From Clostridia bacterium (lineage in GTDB: Bacteria > Bacillota > Clostridia > Oscillospirales > Acutalibacteraceae): DNA of 8,897 nt. The stretch covers positions 1-8,897 of the forward strand of contig JAFOXT010000356.1 in assembly GCA_017425745.1 (NCBI GenBank), in the 5' to 3' direction. The position numbers were made by a program, and so were the translations under genes. Below are positions 5,845 through 8,897 of this stretch, in pieces; position 1 is the stretch's first letter, and each line of letters opens with the position of its first letter. A model generated the notes under the pieces. It was not told the DNA's origin. It saw nothing but the letters and a program-made list of their open reading frames with translations, and searched no databases.

Positions 5845-6582
5845 GTCAAGTATATTATCCATATTGTAGAAGCCTGCTTCCTGCTTTACAAGGAAGTCAG
5901 CTGCTGAAAGTGCACCTTCAGCAAAAAGGCTTCTGTTTTCAGCCTCGTGCTTAAGAGTGAGCACCTGTGAGCCCATTGCAAAAATAATTTCGTGGGTACC
6001 TACCTCGCCGCCCATTCTGATTGCGTGAATGCCGATTTCGTTTTTCTTTCTCTTTCCGTATTCGTGTCTGCCGATATTATATTCGCAGTCATCCTTCACG
6101 CTTTTGATAGCATCTGCAAGAAGAATAGCTGTACCGCTGGGTACGTCAAGCTTCTGATTGTGGTGCTTTTCGATGATTTCAATATCAGCATCGGGAAAAG
6201 CCTTTGCAGTAATTTTTGCAAGGCAGGAAAGCACTGCAACACCGAGAGACATATTCTGGCTGTAGAAAAGAGGAATTTCCTTTGAAGCTTCCTTAATCAT
6301 TGAAAGCTCTTCGGCACTCTGACCTGTTGTTGCAACAACAAGAGGAATATTTCTCTTTACTGCGTATTCGGTTACGTCCTTTGTTGCAAGGTGGTTTGAA
6401 AAGTCGATTATGCAATCAGCTTCACCGTCAAACTCGGCAATATTCTTGTAGATATTGTTTTCTCTGTCGGTATCAAACTCCATACTGCAGGAAGCCGCAA
6501 GGTCATATTTATCACTGCTTGCAATAAGTGAAAGCAGAGTCTGACCCATTCTTCCGCCTGCGCCGTTAATTATAAGCTTCAT
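5842..6582 (-). CDS. dapB: 4-hydroxy-tetrahydrodipicolinate reductase DapB
   Basis: This 246-residue enzyme reduces the DapA product to tetrahydrodipicolinate with NAD(P)H, the second committed step toward diaminopimelate and lysine. Diaminopimelate also supplies cell wall crosslinks and, in spore formers, the pathway branches to dipicolinic acid. The nucleotide-binding loop GAGGRMG is at 7-13. The DapB signature E-K-HH-x-x-K-x-D-x-PSGTA is at 138-152, with catalytic His140/His141, Lys144 and the substrate-binding PSGT (148-151). The length fits the short Gram-positive form. Its ATG overlaps the dapA stop (ATGA, 6579-6582), indicating translational coupling. It is regulated through the lysine riboswitch ahead of dapA. 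Confidence 0.98.
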   Translation of the reverse strand: MKLIINGAGGRMGQTLLSLIASSDKYDLAASCSMEFDTDRENNIYKNIAEFDGEADCIIDFSNHLATKDVTEYAVKRNIPLVVATTGQSAEELSMIKEASKEIPLFYSQNMSLGVAVLSCLAKITAKAFPDADIEIIEKHHNQKLDVPSGTAILLADAIKSVKDDCEYNIGRHEYGKRKKNEIGIHAIRMGGEVGTHEIIFAMGSQVLTLKHEAENRSLFAEGALSAADFLVKQEAGFYNMDNILD

Positions 6583-7469
6583 ACATCTAAACCAACCTTA
6601 CGCATTTCGTTAAGAAGAACTGCCTTGTGGTCATCTTCCATAACTGTAAGAGGAAGTCTTACATAATCCTCGCAGAAGCCCATAGCTGCCATAGCTGCCT
6701 TTACGGGAATGGGGTTAACTTCGCTGAAAAGAGCCTTTGTAAGTGCGAAATATTTGAACTGCATTTCTGCTGCACCCTTAACATCGCCATTAAAGAACTT
6801 GTGGCACATTTCTGAGGTTTCCTTGGGAAGTACGTTTGAAAGAACAGAAATTACACCCTTACCGCCAACTGACATAAGAGGAACAATCTGATCGTCGTTG
6901 CCTGAATAAAGGTCAAGCTTATCACCGCAAAGAGCCATTGTTTCTGTAATCTTGTCAATCTGGCCGTTTGCTTCCTTGATAGCCTGAATCATAGGATGCT
7001 TAGCAAGCTCAGCATATGTAGCGGGCTCAATATTTACACCTGTTCTTGAGGGAACGTTATAGAGAATAATGGGCTTTGTGCTTGCGTCAGCAATTGCGTT
7101 GAACATTTTGATAAGGCCCTTCTGTGTAGCCTTGTTGTAGTAAGGTGTTACAACAAGCATTGCATCACAGCCGATTTCGCAAGCGAATTTTGTAAGCTCA
7201 ATTGCGTATGCTGTATCGTTTGAGCCTGTACCTGCAATTACGGGAACTCTGCCGCCGACAACTTCAACTGCAAACTTAAGAACTTCTCTGTGCTCTTCGT
7301 CAGTAAGTGTTGAGCCTTCACCTGAGGTACCTGCAATTACAAGAGCGTCAATGCCCTCTTCAATCTGCCAGTTGAGAAGCTTTTTAAAGTTTTCGTAGTC
7401 TACTCCGTTTTCGTTCATCGGTGTGATAATAGCTGATGCTGCACCTGTAAAAATTGGCTTTCTTTCCAT
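6579..7469 (-). CDS. dapA: 4-hydroxy-tetrahydrodipicolinate synthase DapA
   Basis: This 296-residue enzyme condenses pyruvate with aspartate semialdehyde, the first committed step of the diaminopimelate/lysine branch. It is a TIM-barrel aldolase of the DHDPS/NAL family: GTSGEGSTL (47-55; Thr48 and Ser49 match the E. coli Thr44/Thr45 pair), LYNVPSRTG (136-144; Tyr137 and Arg142) and AIKEANG (163-169), in which Lys165 forms the Schiff base with pyruvate (E. coli Lys161). These motifs and the dapB neighbour exclude a sialate lyase or other family member. AAGGAG (7479-7484) lies 9 nt before the ATG. The gene is the first behind a lysine riboswitch, so lysine should switch off dapA, dapB and probably the amidohydrolase. 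It overlaps dapB by 4 nt. Confidence 0.98.
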   Translation of the reverse strand: MERKPIFTGAASAIITPMNENGVDYENFKKLLNWQIEEGIDALVIAGTSGEGSTLTDEEHREVLKFAVEVVGGRVPVIAGTGSNDTAYAIELTKFACEIGCDAMLVVTPYYNKATQKGLIKMFNAIADASTKPIILYNVPSRTGVNIEPATYAELAKHPMIQAIKEANGQIDKITETMALCGDKLDLYSGNDDQIVPLMSVGGKGVISVLSNVLPKETSEMCHKFFNGDVKGAAEMQFKYFALTKALFSEVNPIPVKAAMAAMGFCEDYVRLPLTVMEDDHKAVLLNEMRKVGLDV

Positions 7470-7520
7470 TTGATTTTACTCCTTAATTATGTAATTTTCC
7501 GAAACTTCAAATATTACAGA

Positions 7521-7553
7521 GAAAAACACCCGATATGCTTTTGCATCGAGTGT
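7521..7553 (-). terminator. Regulated terminator of the lysine riboswitch
   Basis: Read on the - strand, ACACTCGATGC, an AAAA loop and GCATATCGGGTGT form a stem with one G-T pair and a 2-nt bulge, followed by TTTTTCTC. Its 5' half can instead pair with the 3' side of the riboswitch P1 region: CACTC (7548-7552) with GAGTG (7608-7612), and AATTAT (7555-7560) with ATAATT (7597-7602). This gives a mutually exclusive antiterminator. Lysine binding should stabilise P1, free the terminator and stop transcription before dapA. Confidence 0.9.
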
Positions 7554-7595
7554 CATAATTACAAACGACAACAGAAAAAACTGATGTGTCTTTCA

Positions 7596-7773
7596 CAATT
7601 ATAATAGCACTCCGCAAAAAATTGCGACAGTCGGATAAATCTTATTTTATCCGCCCAACGCAGCTTACGCCTTACTGCGTTTCGGCGACAATCCCTTTCT
7701 TCTGCAAAAAGCCTTGCGTGGACTTTCACTTTGCAGAGTACTGATGATTCATCGCAGCCTCTATCTTTAATTG
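7596..7773 (-). promoter_or_regulatory. Lysine riboswitch (L-box)
   Basis: The - strand carries the conserved L-box signature: AAAGATAGAGG at the 5' side, CAGTA, GAAAGGG, GTCGCCGAA, then CTGTC and GGAGTGCTAT at the 3' side. All five stems of the junction can be drawn. P1 pairs GATAG with CTATT, extended by CAATT/AATTG after a mismatch. P2 has a distal stem CTGCAAA/TTTGCAG. P3 is AACGCAG/CTGCGTT (7675-7681 with 7657-7663). P4 is GGATAAA/TTTATCC (7646-7652 with 7633-7639). P5 is CGCAA/TTGCG (7622-7626 with 7613-7617). The known L2-L3 kissing contact is supported by ACGC in loop 2 (7716-7719) facing GCGT in loop 3 (7667-7670). With the promoter upstream and terminator downstream it is a complete OFF switch for dapA-dapB. 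This element and its expression platform account for most of the 369-nt gene-free stretch 7470-7838. Confidence 0.95.
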
Positions 7774-7791
7774 AATTATTCGGTTGCAGAT

Positions 7792-7820
7792 AGTCTATCA
7801 CTAAAAAATAAAACTGTCAA
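7792..7820 (-). promoter_or_regulatory. Sigma-A-type promoter of the lysine-regulated dap operon
   Basis: TTGACA (7815-7820), a 17-nt spacer and TAGACT (7792-7797) on the - strand form a strong vegetative promoter. Transcription would start near 7785, about 12 nt before the riboswitch, giving a leader of about 315 nt. The -10 region sits in the short inverted repeat GATAG-A-CTATC, which may be chance. Confidence 0.88.
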
Positions 7821-7838
7821 TAGAAAATTTCAAAAAAT

Positions 7839-8150
7839 TTACTGCTTGAAAGCATTAATACCTTTTAAAAGATAATAAAAGGGTGAAAACGGGGTCAGAC
7901 AGACAAATTTTTCCGTAAAGCTACGGATTTCTTTTTCGGGAAAGCTTACCGTAAGACGGTTTTCGCTGAAGTCTGCTTCAAGCTTTTCTGACGAGCCGGA
8001 GAAGCTCATCACAGCATATTTTGTCATATTGAGATTGTACTCTCCTCTTTCGCCTACAGTTATTGCACCGGCAAAAAATGCACCCACACAAGCAATTGCC
8101 ACAGTTACCAAAAGAAAGCTTCCGAATATTTTTTTCATTTCTTCGTTCAT
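7839..8150 (-). CDS. Small single-pass membrane protein coupled to spoIIP, function unknown
   Basis: This 103-residue protein belongs to no family I recognise. A hydrophobic segment at about residues 7-31 follows a lysine pair and should act as an uncleaved N-terminal anchor or signal. The remaining 70 or so residues, with a likely beta-rich stretch (about 41-74: KYAVMSF, KLEADF, RLTVSF) and a hydrophobic, aromatic end (PFSPFYYLL), would lie outside the membrane. The ATG overlaps the spoIIP stop (ATGA, 8147-8150), and GAGG within the spoIIP end lies 7 nt upstream, so the two are probably translated together. This context hints at a role in engulfment or the forespore/mother cell envelope, but that is inference only. 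No strong terminator follows; only an A/T-rich stretch precedes the dap promoter. Confidence 0.72.
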   Translation of the reverse strand: MNEEMKKIFGSFLLVTVAIACVGAFFAGAITVGERGEYNLNMTKYAVMSFSGSSEKLEADFSENRLTVSFPEKEIRSFTEKFVCLTPFSPFYYLLKGINAFKQ

Positions 8151-8897
8151 ACCTTTTCCTCGTATTCTTCAAGAATTTTGCTTACGGCAACACCTATACA
8201 TTTTCCTGTGTATACCGCCTCTTCAAGAGTATTTGAATCTGAGCCCACTTCAAGGAGAAGCGAGCAGTGAGTTACGTTCATATTATAGCTTCTCGGGCAA
8301 AAATAAAGCGGTCTTGTAATTCCTTCAAAAAGCTCCTCAAGCTTTTGCTGAAGATGCACTGCAAAGGTAAGGTTGTATCTCCAGTCGGGAAGATTTTTAA
8401 TGGGATTACCCTCCTCCTGACAACCTGAAATTATCATAATCTGTGCCGCTTTTTTGCCCTTTACGGTTGCGGTAGGCTTCACCTTTGTGCCGTCGGAATC
8501 CTGAATTGCATCACGGTGAATGTCAAGCACCACCTGAATTGAGGGATATTTTTTCAGAATTGCCTCAACGGACTCACGGCTTTTTCCGTAAGCACCCGTA
8601 TATTTCGAGTCGTGTATTTCTTTATCGTGAATAACGGTAAAGCCTGCGTTTTCAATTTCTTCAACAATCGCCTCGCCTACCCTTACCATATTTCTGCCCT
8701 TGTCGTTTGAACGGGTTATAAAGCTTTCGGTGTAATAGCTTTTTTCAAGTATAGGGTAGGTTTCGGTGGTATGCGTATGAAAAATCAGTACGGAGGGCTC
8801 TTTTTTCGTAACACTGAGGTCGATTTTCTCGTTCAGTATATTCTTAAGGCTTACCTTTGTGCGGTTTACATTTTTCATTCTTACAAGGGAGAATTTA
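8147..8897 (-). CDS. spoIIP: Stage II sporulation protein P (SpoIIP), 5' end outside window
   Basis: The fragment (249 residues, open to the window edge) is the catalytic domain of SpoIIP, the peptidoglycan amidase/endopeptidase that works with SpoIID and SpoIIM to thin septal cell wall and drive engulfment of the forespore. Numbering from the first in-frame Met (at 8878), it shows IFHTHTTETY (32-41; His34, His36, Glu39), DIHRD (119-123; His121), a W-R-x-NL segment (166-170) and LLLEVGS (207-213; Glu210), followed by NTLEEA, all typical of the family. That Met is not the true start: the frame stays open upstream (KFSLVR), and full SpoIIP has an N-terminal membrane anchor that lies beyond the window. 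The 3' end overlaps a small membrane protein gene. In many Clostridia gpr lies directly upstream; that cannot be seen here. Expression is expected from the mother-cell sigma-E programme. Confidence 0.94.
   Translation of the reverse strand, partial: KFSLVRMKNVNRTKVSLKNILNEKIDLSVTKKEPSVLIFHTHTTETYPILEKSYYTESFITRSNDKGRNMVRVGEAIVEEIENAGFTVIHDKEIHDSKYTGAYGKSRESVEAILKKYPSIQVVLDIHRDAIQDSDGTKVKPTATVKGKKAAQIMIISGCQEEGNPIKNLPDWRYNLTFAVHLQQKLEELFEGITRPLYFCPRSYNMNVTHCSLLLEVGSDSNTLEEAVYTGKCIGVAVSKILEEYEEKV

Noticed and set aside
5799..5849. Upstream TTG start that would extend the amidohydrolase by 17 residues
   Set aside because: It would begin inside dapB without a ribosome site, the extra residues simply encode the 12-bp hairpin, and the family's usual N-terminus fits the ATG at 5798.
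7559..7801. Open reading frame of 80 codons on the - strand upstream of dapA
   Set aside because: It lies entirely within the lysine riboswitch leader and reaches into the promoter -10 box. Conserved RNA stems explain the sequence, and there is no ribosome binding site.
7801..7838. A/T-rich stretch AAATTTTTTGAAATTTT after the small membrane protein gene as a terminator
   Set aside because: Any stem would be about 6 A-T pairs only, too weak to call; the stretch also overlaps the dap promoter.
1..8897. Mobile element, CRISPR array, tRNA/rRNA or phage genes
   Set aside because: No transposase, integrase, spaced repeats or RNA gene signatures were seen on either strand; the coding style is uniform across the window.

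Overview
The window looks like a chromosomal segment of an anaerobic, endospore-forming Gram-positive bacterium of the class Clostridia. A gut Oscillospiraceae/Ruminococcaceae-type lineage is my guess. The support is spoIIP, strong AGGAG-type ribosome binding sites, four near-consensus sigma-A promoters with exactly 17-nt spacers, and a classical Gram-positive lysine riboswitch. No insertion sequence, phage, CRISPR or tRNA/rRNA gene is visible; the content is core metabolism plus a few poorly characterised small genes.

Left part (1-1745, + strand): the 3' end of hemW, then a patatin-like serine lipase with a long acidic tail, closed by a strong bidirectional terminator. Centre-left (1765-3714, - strand): a small, very aromatic secreted peptide with its own promoter. 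Upstream of it lies a two-gene operon of nagB (glucosamine-6-phosphate deaminase) and a three-domain fibronectin-III-like protein without signal peptide, joined as TAAATG. A divergent promoter region with two inverted repeats (3657-3818) separates nagB from a PHP-family phosphoesterase (+ strand), which ends in a terminator shared with the converging gene.

Right part (4638-7820, - strand): a lysine-controlled operon. A TTGACA/TAGACT promoter drives a roughly 315-nt leader that contains a complete L-box lysine riboswitch and a terminator. dapA and dapB follow, overlapping by ATGA, and then an M20 amidohydrolase, which may be a diaminopimelate-pathway deacetylase or a general N-acyl amino acid hydrolase. 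A 12-bp hairpin sits between dapB and the amidohydrolase and may shape its translation. The far right holds the catalytic part of spoIIP (its 5' end is outside the window), overlapped by a gene for a 103-residue single-pass membrane protein of unknown function.

Nothing here is a clearly new system. The best candidates for undescribed biology are the aromatic secreted peptide, the nagB-coupled FN3 protein, the small membrane protein coupled to spoIIP, and the hairpin-bridged translation start after dapB.
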